From: Kiritimatiellia bacterium
GTDB taxonomy: Bacteria; Verrucomicrobiota; Kiritimatiellia; RFP12; UBA1067
Direction: 5' to 3'
Assembly (NCBI GenBank): GCA_017965685.1
Contig: JAGCPM010000074.1
Coordinates: forward strand, 1 to 7,006
DNA: 7,006 nt
Shown here: positions 1 to 6,409 of the stretch, one piece after another
How the letters are laid out: each line of letters begins with the position of its first letter
Numbering within the stretch: the first letter of the stretch is position 1
Notes under the pieces: model-generated
What the model was told of the DNA's origin: nothing
Seen by the model: only the letters and a program-made list of their open reading frames with translations
Databases searched by the model: none
Program-made: the position numbers and the translations under genes

Positions 1-98
1 AGCTCGCCGAGCTTTCCCTTGACCGTCACCTTCTGGCCATCGACGGCGACTGTTACGCCTTCGGCCAGCTTGACGGGTTCTTTTCCGATTCGAGACAT
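1..98 (-). CDS. rplF: 50S ribosomal protein L6 (partial, N-terminal end only)
   Basis: This is the start of L6, a large-subunit protein near the factor-binding site, the sarcin-ricin loop and the L7/L12 stalk base. Only the first 32 codons lie in the window; the gene leaves at the left edge. The protein begins MSRIGKEPVKL, the classic bacterial L6 opening (MSRIGKxPI), and continues with a VDGQKVTVKGKLGEL segment matching the first beta-sheet of the family. The start at 98 is fixed by AAGGAG nine bases upstream. It follows rpsH after an 18-nt gap, the normal spc-operon order. Identity is seen directly and is secure. Nothing can be said about the C-terminal domain. Confidence 0.97.
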   Translation of the reverse strand, partial: MSRIGKEPVKLAEGVTVAVDGQKVTVKGKLGE

Positions 99-116
99 TG
101 TCTTTGACTCCTTCGA

Positions 117-509
117 TTATGCGACCGTGCAGATTATCTCGCCACCGAGCCTAGCCTTCTTGGCCTGCGCCCCGGACATGACACCCTTGGACGTCGAGAC
201 TATCGCGAGACCCATCCCGTCGAGGACGGAGGGTATCTTCGCGGCGGAGGCATAGCGCCTCAGGCCCGGCTTGGACACCCTTCTGATCTCGCGGATCGCG
301 GGTTCGGCCCTGTCGCCGTATTTCAGCGTCACGACCAGCTTCTTCGGGAACTCGCTCGTCGTCACGGCGTCGGTTATGTAGCCGGCTTCCTTGAGGACGC
401 GGGCGATTTCCCCCTTCAAGGCGCTCGCCGGCATCGTCACGGAATGTAGGCGAGCCTTCAGTCCGTTGCGGACGATCGTGAGCATATCGGAAATGGGATC
501 CATTGTCAT
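117..509 (-). CDS. rpsH: 30S ribosomal protein S8
   Basis: S8 is a primary 16S rRNA-binding protein of the small-subunit platform (helix 21 region). In E. coli it is also the translational repressor of the spc operon. The product is 130 aa, the normal family length. It opens [16 protein letters not shown], close to the family consensus (DPIxDMLTRIRNA), and ends with the rRNA-binding signature STSKGVM (residues 105-111) followed by GGEIICTVA. Two ATGs compete, at 509 and 503. The one at 509 is chosen because AAAGGAA lies 8 nt before it. A longer in-frame extension to 575 would overlap rpsN and has no ribosome-binding site. The gap after rpsN is 25 nt, the largest in the cluster. The stop is TAA. 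Whether S8 represses its own operon here cannot be told. Confidence 0.98.
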   Translation of the reverse strand: MTMDPISDMLTIVRNGLKARLHSVTMPASALKGEIARVLKEAGYITDAVTTSEFPKKLVVTLKYGDRAEPAIREIRRVSKPGLRRYASAAKIPSVLDGMGLAIVSTSKGVMSGAQAKKARLGGEIICTVA

Positions 510-517
510 TTCTGCAA

Positions 518-524
518 TTCCTTT
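518..524 (-). promoter_or_regulatory. Shine-Dalgarno that decides the rpsH start
   Basis: AAAGGAA, part of a longer AAGGAAAGGAA run, lies 8 nt upstream of the ATG at 509 and 14 nt upstream of the alternative ATG at 503. The spacing favours 509, giving an S8 that begins MTMDP. Confidence 0.6.
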
Positions 525-534
525 CCTTGTCGTG

Positions 535-720
535 TTACCACGATGCCTTGGTGACGCCAGGTATGAGTCCAGCAACCGCGAGCTCGCGGAAGCACAGGCG
601 GCATACGCCGAACTTGCGCATGTACGCGTGGCGGCGTCCGCAACGCTGGCAACGGTTGTACGCGCGAACTTTGAACTTCGGCGTCTTCTTCTGCTTTTCG
701 ATGAGGCACTGCTTTGCCAT
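535..720 (-). CDS. rpsN: 30S ribosomal protein S14, zinc-binding short form (type Z)
   Basis: S14 binds late in assembly of the 30S head, beside S3, S10 and S19. The product has only 61 aa and carries two CxxC knuckles, C24-x2-C27 and C40-x2-C43. This is the zinc-ribbon pattern of the short type Z family (sometimes called rpsZ), not the roughly 100-aa zinc-free type. The core [21 protein letters not shown] and the C-terminal [11 protein letters not shown] are typical of the family (usual ending GxIPGVxKASW). The start at 720 follows the rplE stop by 2 nt; its Shine-Dalgarno (GGGAGGAA) lies inside the end of rplE, suggesting coupled translation. Bacteria with type Z S14 sometimes carry a zinc-free paralogue elsewhere for zinc starvation. 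That cannot be seen here. Confidence 0.98.
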   Translation of the reverse strand: MAKQCLIEKQKKTPKFKVRAYNRCQRCGRRHAYMRKFGVCRLCFRELAVAGLIPGVTKASW

Positions 721-722
721 GG

Positions 723-1259
723 TTAGTTCCTCCCTGCGAACGGCATGCCCATGGAGACTAGAAGCTCCTTGGCGGCCTTGTTGTCTTTCGAGCTCGTCAC
801 GAACGTTATGTCCATGCCGGAGTGCGCATTGCACGTTTCCACGAGCTCAGGGAATATCGAGTGCTCCTTGAGGCCCAGCGTGTAGCTGCCGCGCCCGTCG
901 AAGCCCCTGTTGGAGACGCCGCGGAAGTCGCGGATCCTGGGCAGGGCGGAGGAAATCAGCCTCTCGGCAAACTCCCACATCCTGTCGCCGCGCAGAGTCA
1001 CCTTCGCGCCGATCACCATGCCCTCGCGCAGCTTGAAGTTCGATCTCGACTTCTTCGCGCGGCAGAGCATCGGCTTCTGCCCCGTGATCGCCGTCAGTTC
1101 GTCCACCAGCTGCTTCTGCTCGTCCTTCGAGACGATGCCGAAAGCCATGTTCGCCACTATCTTCTGGAGACGGGGAACGAGCATCTTGTTGGTCGTGCCG
1201 AGCTTCTTCTCGAGCTCGGGAACCATCCTCGACGCGTATTCGTCTTTTAGTCTTGCCAT
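723..1259 (-). CDS. rplE: 50S ribosomal protein L5
   Basis: L5 belongs to the central protuberance. It binds 5S rRNA with L18 and forms a bridge to S13 while touching the P-site tRNA. The product has 178 aa, the usual length (about 179). It opens [16 protein letters not shown], like the family (LxxxYxxxVxPxL). The tRNA-contacting and core motif RDFRG occurs at residues 110-114, and the family signature [11 protein letters not shown] at 122-132 is followed by IFPEL. It ends [10 protein letters not shown], a variant of the usual LGMPF terminus. AAGGAG sits 8 nt before the ATG. The gap after rplX is 17 nt. The product is acidic-basic balanced with no truncation or frameshift. Identification is secure. 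Confidence 0.99.
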   Translation of the reverse strand: MARLKDEYASRMVPELEKKLGTTNKMLVPRLQKIVANMAFGIVSKDEQKQLVDELTAITGQKPMLCRAKKSRSNFKLREGMVIGAKVTLRGDRMWEFAERLISSALPRIRDFRGVSNRGFDGRGSYTLGLKEHSIFPELVETCNAHSGMDITFVTSSKDNKAAKELLVSMGMPFAGRN

Positions 1260-1276
1260 ATTGCCTGCTCCTTGCC

Positions 1277-1588
1277 TTATAGGGTCTTCCCGCTCTTGAC
1301 GGAAACCCTGGCCTTCTTGCCTTCCTTCTCGCCCGTCTTCACGCGTGTGCCGGCCTTCTTGTCGGCGTCGTACGGCATGAGCTTGGAAAGACGGATGGGC
1401 ATCTCCCTGTCGACGATGCCGCCTGGATTCTTCTCCGTGCGCTTCATCGCCTTCTTGTGGACGTTGACGCCCCCCACGACGGCCGTGCCGGCCTTGGGGT
1501 CGACGCTGATCACGGTTCCGGTCTTGCCCCTGGAGGCACCCGATATCACTATGACAGTGTCGTTCTTCCTGATTCTTGCGATTGCCAT
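1277..1588 (-). CDS. rplX: 50S ribosomal protein L24
   Basis: L24 is an assembly initiator that binds domain I of 23S rRNA and sits near the tunnel exit. The product has 103 aa, normal for bacteria. The KOW motif lies at about residues 5-31 (RIRKNDTVIVISGASRGKTG), followed by VNVHKKAMKRTEKNPGGIVD, which matches the family stretch (VNxxKKHxKP...GGIxxxExPI). The C-terminal part keeps the TRVKTG...KKARVSVKSG pattern. The start at 1588 has GAGGAAGGGG upstream, and the gap after rplN is 16 nt. The gene ends with TAA 17 nt before rplE. No anomalies are seen. Confidence 0.98.
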   Translation of the reverse strand: MAIARIRKNDTVIVISGASRGKTGTVISVDPKAGTAVVGGVNVHKKAMKRTEKNPGGIVDREMPIRLSKLMPYDADKKAGTRVKTGEKEGKKARVSVKSGKTL

Positions 1589-1604
1589 TTTCAGTACCCC
1601 TTCC

Positions 1605-1970
1605 TCAGACGACTTCCGGTGCCATGGAGACTATCTTCATGTAGTTGCGGTCCCTGAGCTCGCGCGCAACCGGTCCGAAAACGCGGGTTCCGATCGGGTT
1701 GAGCTTCGAGTCCACGAGCACGCAGGCGTTCTGGTCGAAATGAACCGTCGAGCCGTCCTCGCGGCGGATGGGCTGCCCCGTGCGGATGATGACCGCGGTC
1801 GCGACAGAGCCCTTCTTGATCGTCGATGTCGGAGTCGCCTCCTTGATCGCAACACGTATAACATCGCCGAGATGCGCGTATTCCTTCTTCTGCTTGAGGA
1901 TGCGGAAGCACATCGCGCGCTTCGCGCCGGTGTTATCCGCAACCACAAGGTTCGTGAGTTCCTGGATCAT
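1605..1970 (-). CDS. rplN: 50S ribosomal protein L14
   Basis: L14 forms intersubunit bridges with 16S helix 14 and is the docking site of the silencing factor RsfS. The product has 121 aa (family 120-122) and is highly conserved: MIQELTNLVVADNTGAK at the N-terminus, the signature region around residues 58-85 (TAVIIRTGQPIRREDGS then FDQNACVLV), and GTRVFGPVARELRD from residue 94, ending MKIVSMAPEVV. AAAGGAG lies 9 nt upstream of the ATG. This is the only complete gene in the window that stops with TGA; the others use TAA. It is separated from rpsQ by 14 nt, so the classical border between the S10 and spc operons, which lies here in E. coli, does not exist in this organism. Confidence 0.99.
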   Translation of the reverse strand: MIQELTNLVVADNTGAKRAMCFRILKQKKEYAHLGDVIRVAIKEATPTSTIKKGSVATAVIIRTGQPIRREDGSTVHFDQNACVLVDSKLNPIGTRVFGPVARELRDRNYMKIVSMAPEVV

Positions 1971-1984
1971 TTTCCGAGGCTCCT

Positions 1985-2236
1985 TTACTTGACGATGCGC
2001 CAGCGTTTCGTAGCCGAAAGCGGACGCGTCTCCATTATGGCGACGGTGTCGCCGACCTTTGCCGTGTCGTCCTCGTCGTGCACGTGGTACTTCTTCGTGC
2101 GGGTGACGATTTTGCCGTAGACGGGGTGGGGCTCGCGGTAGGAGACCGCCACGACCACGCTCTTGGCACCCATCTTGGACGCTACAACGCCCTTGCGAAC
2201 CTTGCGCTCGCCACGCTTATTGGTTTCCGTGCTCAT
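1985..2236 (-). CDS. rpsQ: 30S ribosomal protein S17
   Basis: S17 is an OB-fold primary binder of the 16S 5' domain, needed early in 30S assembly. The product has 83 aa, the normal length. After a short charged start ([12 protein letters not shown]) it shows the family line: GVVASKMGAKSVVVAV, HPVYGKIVTRTKKYHVHDE (residues 37-55), KVGDTVAIMETRPLSATKRW (60-79) and a final RIVK. The ATG overlaps the rplP stop by one base (TAATG), and GAGGA lies upstream, so translation is probably coupled to L16. An upstream in-frame extension to 2509 lies entirely inside rplP and is a shadow. In most bacteria rpmC (L29) sits immediately before this gene; here it does not. Confidence 0.99.
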   Translation of the reverse strand: MSTETNKRGERKVRKGVVASKMGAKSVVVAVSYREPHPVYGKIVTRTKKYHVHDEDDTAKVGDTVAIMETRPLSATKRWRIVK

Positions 2237-2658
2237 TATATCCTCACTCCTGCGCGGGTTATGAACTTGGTGTGAATGCCGATCTTCGTCGCGGCGAGCC
2301 TGAGGCACTCCTTGGCGACGGCTTCGGGGACACCGCCGACCTCGAAGAGGACTTTGCCGGGGAGGATGACGGCCGCCCAGAACTCCGGATTGCCCTTTCC
2401 TCCGCCCATACGCACTTCGATAGGCTTGCGGGTGACTGGCTTGTCTGGGAACACGCGGATCCACAGCTTGCCCTTGCGCTTCATTTCGCGGTTGATCGCC
2501 ACGCGGCACGCCTCGATTTGCGTAGCCGTGAGCAATCCGCGCGTGAGCGCCTTGAGCCCGAATTCGCCATAGGCGAGCTCGGTGCCGGAGGTGGCGTATC
2601 CCGAACGGTTCCCCTTCGAGACCTTGCGGAACTTGACTCTTTTAGGCATCAGAGGCAT
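2236..2658 (-). CDS. rplP: 50S ribosomal protein L16
   Basis: L16 organises the A-site side of the 50S subunit, contacting the tRNA elbow and helices 38 and 89. It is a late assembly protein. The product has 140 aa (family 136-144). It begins [20 protein letters not shown]; the second Met would give the shorter MPKRVKF form, but AGGAAGG is 6 nt before the ATG at 2658, favouring the longer start. Core motifs are FGLKAL (33-38), [13 protein letters not shown] (40-52), [16 protein letters not shown] (64-79) and [13 protein letters not shown] (82-94), with [13 protein letters not shown] at 100-112. Arg83 corresponds to E. coli Arg81, the hydroxylated arginine in E. coli; nothing here shows whether it is modified. 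The gap after rpsC is 3 nt. The stop overlaps the rpsQ start. Confidence 0.99.
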   Translation of the reverse strand: MPLMPKRVKFRKVSKGNRSGYATSGTELAYGEFGLKALTRGLLTATQIEACRVAINREMKRKGKLWIRVFPDKPVTRKPIEVRMGGGKGNPEFWAAVILPGKVLFEVGGVPEAVAKECLRLAATKIGIHTKFITRAGVRI

Positions 2659-2661
2659 GGC

Positions 2662-3360
2662 TTACCTTCCTTCCTTGCGGTCCCCGCGCTCGCGCCTGTC
2701 GCCGCGGCGCTCGCCGCCGCGCGTCGCGCGAACCTGGAATCCGTCTTTCTTGCATATCCACACCTTGATGCCGATCTTGCCGGCCGTGGTGTTCGCCTCG
2801 GCGAAGCCGTAGTCGATGTTCGCCCTCAGGGTGTGCAACGGTACTTTGCCTTCACGCGACCACTCGACGCGGGCGATTTCCGCCCCGTTGATACGCCCGC
2901 CGGCATGGACCTTTATGCCGTCCACCCCGAGATCCATAGCGACTTTCATCGCCCTCTTCATCGCCCTCTTGAGCGCTATACGCCTCTCGAGCTGCTGGGC
3001 GATGCCCTCGGCGACGAGCTGCGCGTCGGCATCCGGACCCGACACTTCCTTGACCTCGAGATAGACTTCCTTCTTCGTCATTTTCTCAAGCTCAGCGCGG
3101 ATCGCCTCGACGTCGCCGCCCTTGCGGCCTATGATCACACCGGGACGAGCGCTGAACAGCGTCACACGGACGCGGTTTGCGTAGCGCTCGATGAATACCT
3201 TCGAGATGCCAGCTTCGGCGAGCTTCGCCTTCACGACCTCGCGAATCTTCTGATCCTCGACCAGGAACGAGCCGAAATCCTTCTTCGGCGCGAACCAGCG
3301 GCTGCCCCAGGCGTGCGTGACGCCGACGCGGAAACCTACGGGATTTACTTTCTGGCCCAT
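2662..3360 (-). CDS. rpsC: 30S ribosomal protein S3
   Basis: S3 lies at the mRNA entry channel of the 30S head and, with S4 and S5, contributes to mRNA unwinding in E. coli. The product has 232 aa, the normal length. It opens [20 protein letters not shown], the invariant S3 start. A KH type II domain covers roughly residues 40-110, with its GxxG loop as GRKG at 78-81. The C-terminal domain carries [13 protein letters not shown] (126-138), then [16 protein letters not shown] and a [20 protein letters not shown] block (183-202). The last 20 or so residues form a very basic Arg/Gly/Glu-rich tail. The ATG shares one base with the rplV stop (TAATG), and AAGGAGG lies 7 nt upstream. Confidence 0.99.
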   Translation of the reverse strand: MGQKVNPVGFRVGVTHAWGSRWFAPKKDFGSFLVEDQKIREVVKAKLAEAGISKVFIERYANRVRVTLFSARPGVIIGRKGGDVEAIRAELEKMTKKEVYLEVKEVSGPDADAQLVAEGIAQQLERRIALKRAMKRAMKVAMDLGVDGIKVHAGGRINGAEIARVEWSREGKVPLHTLRANIDYGFAEANTTAGKIGIKVWICKKDGFQVRATRGGERRGDRRERGDRKEGR

Positions 3361-3710
3361 TATTTAGCCTCCTTCTTCTCGTCGGTCAGCACGACCTTGC
3401 AGTGGCACAGGCGGCGCGCTATCGGGTGCGCGGAGCCCCTGGCCGTCGGCCAGTAGCGGCGCATACGCGTTCCCTCGTCGAGAACGCAAAGTTTCACGGT
3501 GAGCGCCGACGGATCGGCGACATTGTCGTTGTGCTTGGCGTTCGCCATTGCGCTCTTGAGCGTCTTCGCAATGATCGTTGCCGCCTTCTTGGGCGAGAAC
3601 TCGACCGTCGCGAGGGCCTTTTCGGCCGTAAGGCCGCGGAGCGCGCGGCAGAGCGGCCTTCCCTTGAAGGCGGACATGCGCGCGTTTCTCGTTATGGCTG
3701 TGACTTCCAT
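3360..3710 (-). CDS. rplV: 50S ribosomal protein L22
   Basis: L22 has a globular domain at the tunnel exit and a long beta-hairpin that reaches the tunnel constriction opposite L4, the region of macrolide and SecM-arrest mutations in E. coli. The product has 116 aa (family 110-120). The start at 3710 gives [13 protein letters not shown]; an in-frame extension to 3908 lies inside rpsS and is discarded. A weak GGGG-type ribosome-binding site precedes the ATG, 14 nt after rpsS. Family landmarks are [21 protein letters not shown] (38-58) and DEG (78-80). The hairpin reads [18 protein letters not shown] (83-100), where E. coli has [18 protein letters not shown], so several tip residues differ. The end shows LCHCKVV in place of the usual TSHITVV. 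Confidence 0.97.
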   Translation of the reverse strand: MEVTAITRNARMSAFKGRPLCRALRGLTAEKALATVEFSPKKAATIIAKTLKSAMANAKHNDNVADPSALTVKLCVLDEGTRMRRYWPTARGSAHPIARRLCHCKVVLTDEKKEAK

Positions 3711-3724
3711 TTTACCCGATCCCC

Positions 3725-4006
3725 TTACTTCTTCTCGGCCTTCGCCGCAGAGTTGCCGTGCGCCTTGAACGTACGCGTGGGGGCGAACTCGCCGAGCCTG
3801 TGGCCGACCATGTTCTCGGTAATGAATATGGGCATATGCTGGCGACCGTTGTGGATCGCGAACGTGAGCCCCACGAATTCCGGGAGCACCATCGAGCGGC
3901 GGCTCCACGTCTTGATAGGCTGCTTCTTTCCGGCGGCCTGCATCTTCTCGACCTTGCGGAGGAGGCTGGGCTCCACGTACGGTCCTTTCTTCAGAGAGCG
4001 TGACAT
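3725..4006 (-). CDS. rpsS: 30S ribosomal protein S19
   Basis: S19 is a 30S head protein paired with S13 near the A-site finger bridge. The product has 93 aa, as expected. It opens [16 protein letters not shown], continues [23 protein letters not shown] (32-54) and carries the strongly conserved signature [17 protein letters not shown] (68-84). This is the usual family order with no gap. The start at 4006 is 4 nt after the rplB stop and has GAGGAAG upstream, overlapping the end of rplB. It lies between rplB and rplV, the canonical S10-operon position. Confidence 0.99.
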   Translation of the reverse strand: MSRSLKKGPYVEPSLLRKVEKMQAAGKKQPIKTWSRRSMVLPEFVGLTFAIHNGRQHMPIFITENMVGHRLGEFAPTRTFKAHGNSAAKAEKK

Positions 4007-4010
4007 GAGT

Positions 4011-4835
4011 TTACTTCCTCCTCTTGACGATTACCTTGTTGGACGCCTTGTTCCTGGCGCGCGTCTTGCCGCCCTTGGCGAGCTGGCCCCACGGAGAGCG
4101 GGGATCGCTGCCGCCGGAAGTGCGGCCTTCGCCGCCGCCCATCGGATGGTCGACAGGGTTCATCGCCACGCCGCGCACCGTCGGACGGACGCCCATATGG
4201 CGCTTCCTGCCGGCCTTGCCGAGCTTGATCGAACCCCAGTCCTTGTTGCCAACCGTGCCGACCGTCGCAAGGCACCTGCCGTTGAACATCCTGACTTCGC
4301 CGGAAGGCATCTTGAGCGTCACGACGTTGCGGTCGCGCGCCATAATCTGGCAGGCGTTGCCCGCCGACCTCGCCACCTTCGCGCCTTCGCCCGGAACGAG
4401 CTCGATCGCGTGGACCATAAGACCGAGCGGAATCTGCGCAAGAGGAAGGCAGTTGCCGACCGTCGCCTCGGCCTTGGGGCCGTTCATGAGCGTCATGCCG
4501 ACCTTCACGCCCTCGGGCGCGAGGATGTAGGCGAGAGTTCCATCCGCGTACTCGAGACGCGCCACATAGGCGCTCCTCGTGGGATCGTACTCGATCTCCT
4601 TCACCGTCGCCGCAACGTCGAACTTGTTGCGCTTGAAGTCGACTATCCTCATGCGCTGCTTCGCGCCGCCGCCGTGGTGACGGGTCGTGATGCGGCCGAG
4701 GTTATTGCGTCCCGCAGTCTTGCGGACCGCCTTCGTCAGGCTCTTGACTGGCCTGTCGGTCGTGATCTCCTCGAACGAAGCGGACTCGCGGAAGCGAATG
4801 CCGCACGAACGGGCGTTGTATTTCTTGAGTGCCAT
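4011..4835 (-). CDS. rplB: 50S ribosomal protein L2
   Basis: L2 binds 23S domain IV close to the peptidyl-transferase centre, is needed for subunit association and supports catalysis in E. coli. The product has 274 aa (E. coli 273). The OB-like domain includes [16 protein letters not shown] (42-57), RIVDFKRNK (63-71) and EYDPTRSA (82-89). The SH3-like domain ends in [13 protein letters not shown] (156-168) and [17 protein letters not shown] (215-231). The conserved DH pair (D229, H230; H229 of mature E. coli L2) is retained, but the following DHPH motif reads DHPM (Met232). The C-terminus is [20 protein letters not shown] and a KRRK tail. AAGGAG is 8 nt upstream of the ATG and overlaps the rplW stop. 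Confidence 0.99.
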   Translation of the reverse strand: MALKKYNARSCGIRFRESASFEEITTDRPVKSLTKAVRKTAGRNNLGRITTRHHGGGAKQRMRIVDFKRNKFDVAATVKEIEYDPTRSAYVARLEYADGTLAYILAPEGVKVGMTLMNGPKAEATVGNCLPLAQIPLGLMVHAIELVPGEGAKVARSAGNACQIMARDRNVVTLKMPSGEVRMFNGRCLATVGTVGNKDWGSIKLGKAGRKRHMGVRPTVRGVAMNPVDHPMGGGEGRTSGGSDPRSPWGQLAKGGKTRARNKASNKVIVKRRK

Positions 4836-4847
4836 TTCCCAATCTCC

Positions 4848-5126
4848 TTAGACCTGTTCGATGCGTTCGCCGGCCTTGAGCGTGACGATCGCCTTCTTGC
4901 GGGGCAGCTCCTTCACCACGCGGCGCGTGCCGCGCACGTAGGTCGAACCGCCCTTCGTGGTCGCAGTCCTGACGGCGAGAACATGCACGCCGTACTTCTT
5001 TTCGACCGCCGCCGCGATTTCCGGCTTGCGGGCATCGCGCTCGACGAGCAACACAAAGCGGTTCTGCTCCGCCATGCGCGTCGTCTTTTCGGTCGTTAGA
5101 GGCTTGATTATGATCTTCTTATCCAT
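4848..5126 (-). CDS. rplW: 50S ribosomal protein L23
   Basis: L23 lies at the tunnel exit and docks trigger factor and SRP; its loop reaches into the tunnel. The product is 92 aa (family 92-100). It begins MDKKIIIKPLTTEKTTRM. The TEK triplet (residues 12-14) matches the family SEK, where the Glu is the trigger-factor contact known in E. coli (Glu18). It continues VEKKYGVHVLAVRTATTKG (41-59) and ends RKKAIVTLKAGERIE. The start at 5126 has AAAGGGG 7 nt upstream. An earlier in-frame ATG at 5162 would overlap rplD and add a non-homologous leader, so it is rejected. Its usual neighbour at the tunnel exit, L29, is not encoded in this cluster. Confidence 0.98.
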   Translation of the reverse strand: MDKKIIIKPLTTEKTTRMAEQNRFVLLVERDARKPEIAAAVEKKYGVHVLAVRTATTKGGSTYVRGTRRVVKELPRKKAIVTLKAGERIEQV

Positions 5127-5142
5127 TTCCCGGCCCCTTTCG

Positions 5143-5736
5143 TTACTTGGAGATGCGCTCAAGAAGCGCGTCGAAGCCCGCCTGATCGCAGACGATCTTC
5201 TTGTTGACCATCACCGTGTAGACGTCCATCGCATCGGCCGTCACATAGTCAACGCGCGGAAGGTTGGATGTCGCGAGAAGCGTAGTGTCGTCGACTTCCT
5301 TCTGCACGATGACCGCCGTACGGTCAACGCCGAGCGTCTTGAGGAGCGCCGCCATGAGCTTCGTCTTGGGAGCTTCGAAGTTGAACTCGTCAACGACTAT
5401 CACGTCGCCGGCGACGATCTTCTCCGAAAGCGCCCTCGCAAAAGCGAGCTTCATGACCTTCTTGTTGACCTTCTGCGAGAAATCGCGCGGCTTGGGACCG
5501 TGCGCCACGCCGCCGCCGCGCCACACGGGCGACTGCCTGAAACCCGCGCGGGCGTTGCCCGTGCCCTTCTGCTTCCAGGGCTTCTTGTTCGAACCGGCGA
5601 CTTCGCCCTTGCCTTTCGTCGAGGCCGTGCCCGCCCTCATGGCGTTGCGGATCGCCGTCACCGCGTCCTTGACCGCCTGCTCGCCCTTGTCGAGCGTCAG
5701 CTTGGCCTGATCGACGCTGACTTCAACCTTCTTCAT
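5143..5736 (-). CDS. rplD: 50S ribosomal protein L4
   Basis: L4 binds 23S domain I, and its extended loop helps form the tunnel constriction with L22. In E. coli it also represses its own operon by acting on the S10 leader. The product has 197 aa, slightly short; the shared KKPW motif starts at residue 51 rather than 57 as in E. coli, so the N-terminal segment is about six residues shorter. Landmarks are AGTASTK (35-41), KKPWKQKGTGNARAG (51-65), SPVWRGGGVAHGPKPRDFSQ (69-88) and the Rossmann-like C-terminal domain with VVDEFNFEAPKTK (114-126) and SNLPRVDY. The ATG overlaps the rplC stop (TAATG), and AAAGGGG is 7 nt upstream. Lys57 matches E. coli Lys63, a macrolide-resistance position, and is unchanged. 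Confidence 0.99.
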   Translation of the reverse strand: MKKVEVSVDQAKLTLDKGEQAVKDAVTAIRNAMRAGTASTKGKGEVAGSNKKPWKQKGTGNARAGFRQSPVWRGGGVAHGPKPRDFSQKVNKKVMKLAFARALSEKIVAGDVIVVDEFNFEAPKTKLMAALLKTLGVDRTAVIVQKEVDDTTLLATSNLPRVDYVTADAMDVYTVMVNKKIVCDQAGFDALLERISK

Positions 5737-6398
5737 TACTTGGCCCCTTTCTTCGCCTTGTACGCGAGGACGTTGTTCTTGAGGCTCTTGCGGACTATCA
5801 CAACGCCGTTCCTGGCGCCGGGAATCGACCCCTTGACAAGTATCGCATTGTCCGCTGGACGTATCTCGACAACCTCGAGGTTGCGGATCTTGCGGTTGAC
5901 GTCGCCCATGTGGCCGGGCATCTTCTTGCCCTTCTCGATCCAGCCGGGCAGGTCGCGCGCCGCAAGACCGCCCGTGCGGCGCTTGGAGTGGCCGCCGTGC
6001 GTCATGTTGCCGCCCGCGAAGTTGTAGCGCTTAAGGACGCCCGCGAAACCGCGGCCCTTCGTCACGCCCGTCACGTCCACGTACTTGCAGTCCTTGAAGT
6101 TCTCGACCGTAATCGAATCGCCGACCTTGACCTCCTCGCCCGCGTCAAGCGCGAACTCCCTGAGGAAACGCTTGGGCGCGACCGCCGCCTTCTCGAAGTG
6201 CTTGGCGACCGGTTTCGTGAGCCTCGACGCTTTCTGGTCCCAGAATCCGACCTGCGCGGCCGTGTAGCCGTCGGTCTCGGGCGTCTTGAGCTGCACCACG
6301 GGGCAGGGGCCGACCTCGATGACGGTTACGCAAGTGCGCTTGCCGTCCGCGTCGTACACCTGGGTCATTCCGACCTTCTTGCCTATCAATCCTTCCAT
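5736..6398 (-). CDS. rplC: 50S ribosomal protein L3
   Basis: L3 is an early assembly protein whose long central loop reaches the peptidyl-transferase centre. The product has 220 aa (family 205-220). It opens MEGLIGKKVGMTQVYDADGK, a standard L3 start, keeps GVTKGRGFAGVLKR (111-124), and ends its loop with KGKKMPGHMG (156-165) and IRNLEVVEI. The loop between THG (133-135) and PGW (151-153) reads GHSKRRTGGLAARDL, quite unlike the common SHRxPGSIGxxxTPG form. A perfect AAGGAGGA ribosome-binding site lies before the ATG, 11 nt after rpsJ. The stop is shared with the rplD start. Identity is secure; the loop is the only odd part. Confidence 0.99.
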   Translation of the reverse strand: MEGLIGKKVGMTQVYDADGKRTCVTVIEVGPCPVVQLKTPETDGYTAAQVGFWDQKASRLTKPVAKHFEKAAVAPKRFLREFALDAGEEVKVGDSITVENFKDCKYVDVTGVTKGRGFAGVLKRYNFAGGNMTHGGHSKRRTGGLAARDLPGWIEKGKKMPGHMGDVNRKIRNLEVVEIRPADNAILVKGSIPGARNGVVIVRKSLKNNVLAYKAKKGAK

Positions 6399-6409
6399 TG
6401 CCGTCCTCC

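Noticed and set aside
2236..2509. Longer S17 start that might have carried a fused L29
   Set aside because: The extension lies wholly within rplP in another frame and shows no L29 features such as the helical LRxLSxEEL-type start or leucine-rich coiled coil.
2272..3456. 394-aa plus-strand open frame opposite rplP and rpsC
   Set aside because: Same reason: it mirrors conserved ribosomal genes and has shadow-type composition.
3402..5099. 565-aa plus-strand open frame opposite rplB, rplW, rpsS and rplV
   Set aside because: It lies antisense to four certain genes, has an Arg/Ala/Leu/Asp-rich composition typical of GC-rich reverse-frame shadows, and shows no recognisable family or ribosome-binding site.
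5127..5162. Upstream ATG adding 12 residues to L23
   Set aside because: It overlaps the end of rplD, adds a non-homologous leader, and the ATG at 5126 has a well-spaced AAAGGGG.
4957..6027. 356-aa plus-strand open frame opposite rplW, rplD and rplC
   Set aside because: It is fully antisense to conserved genes with no independent support.
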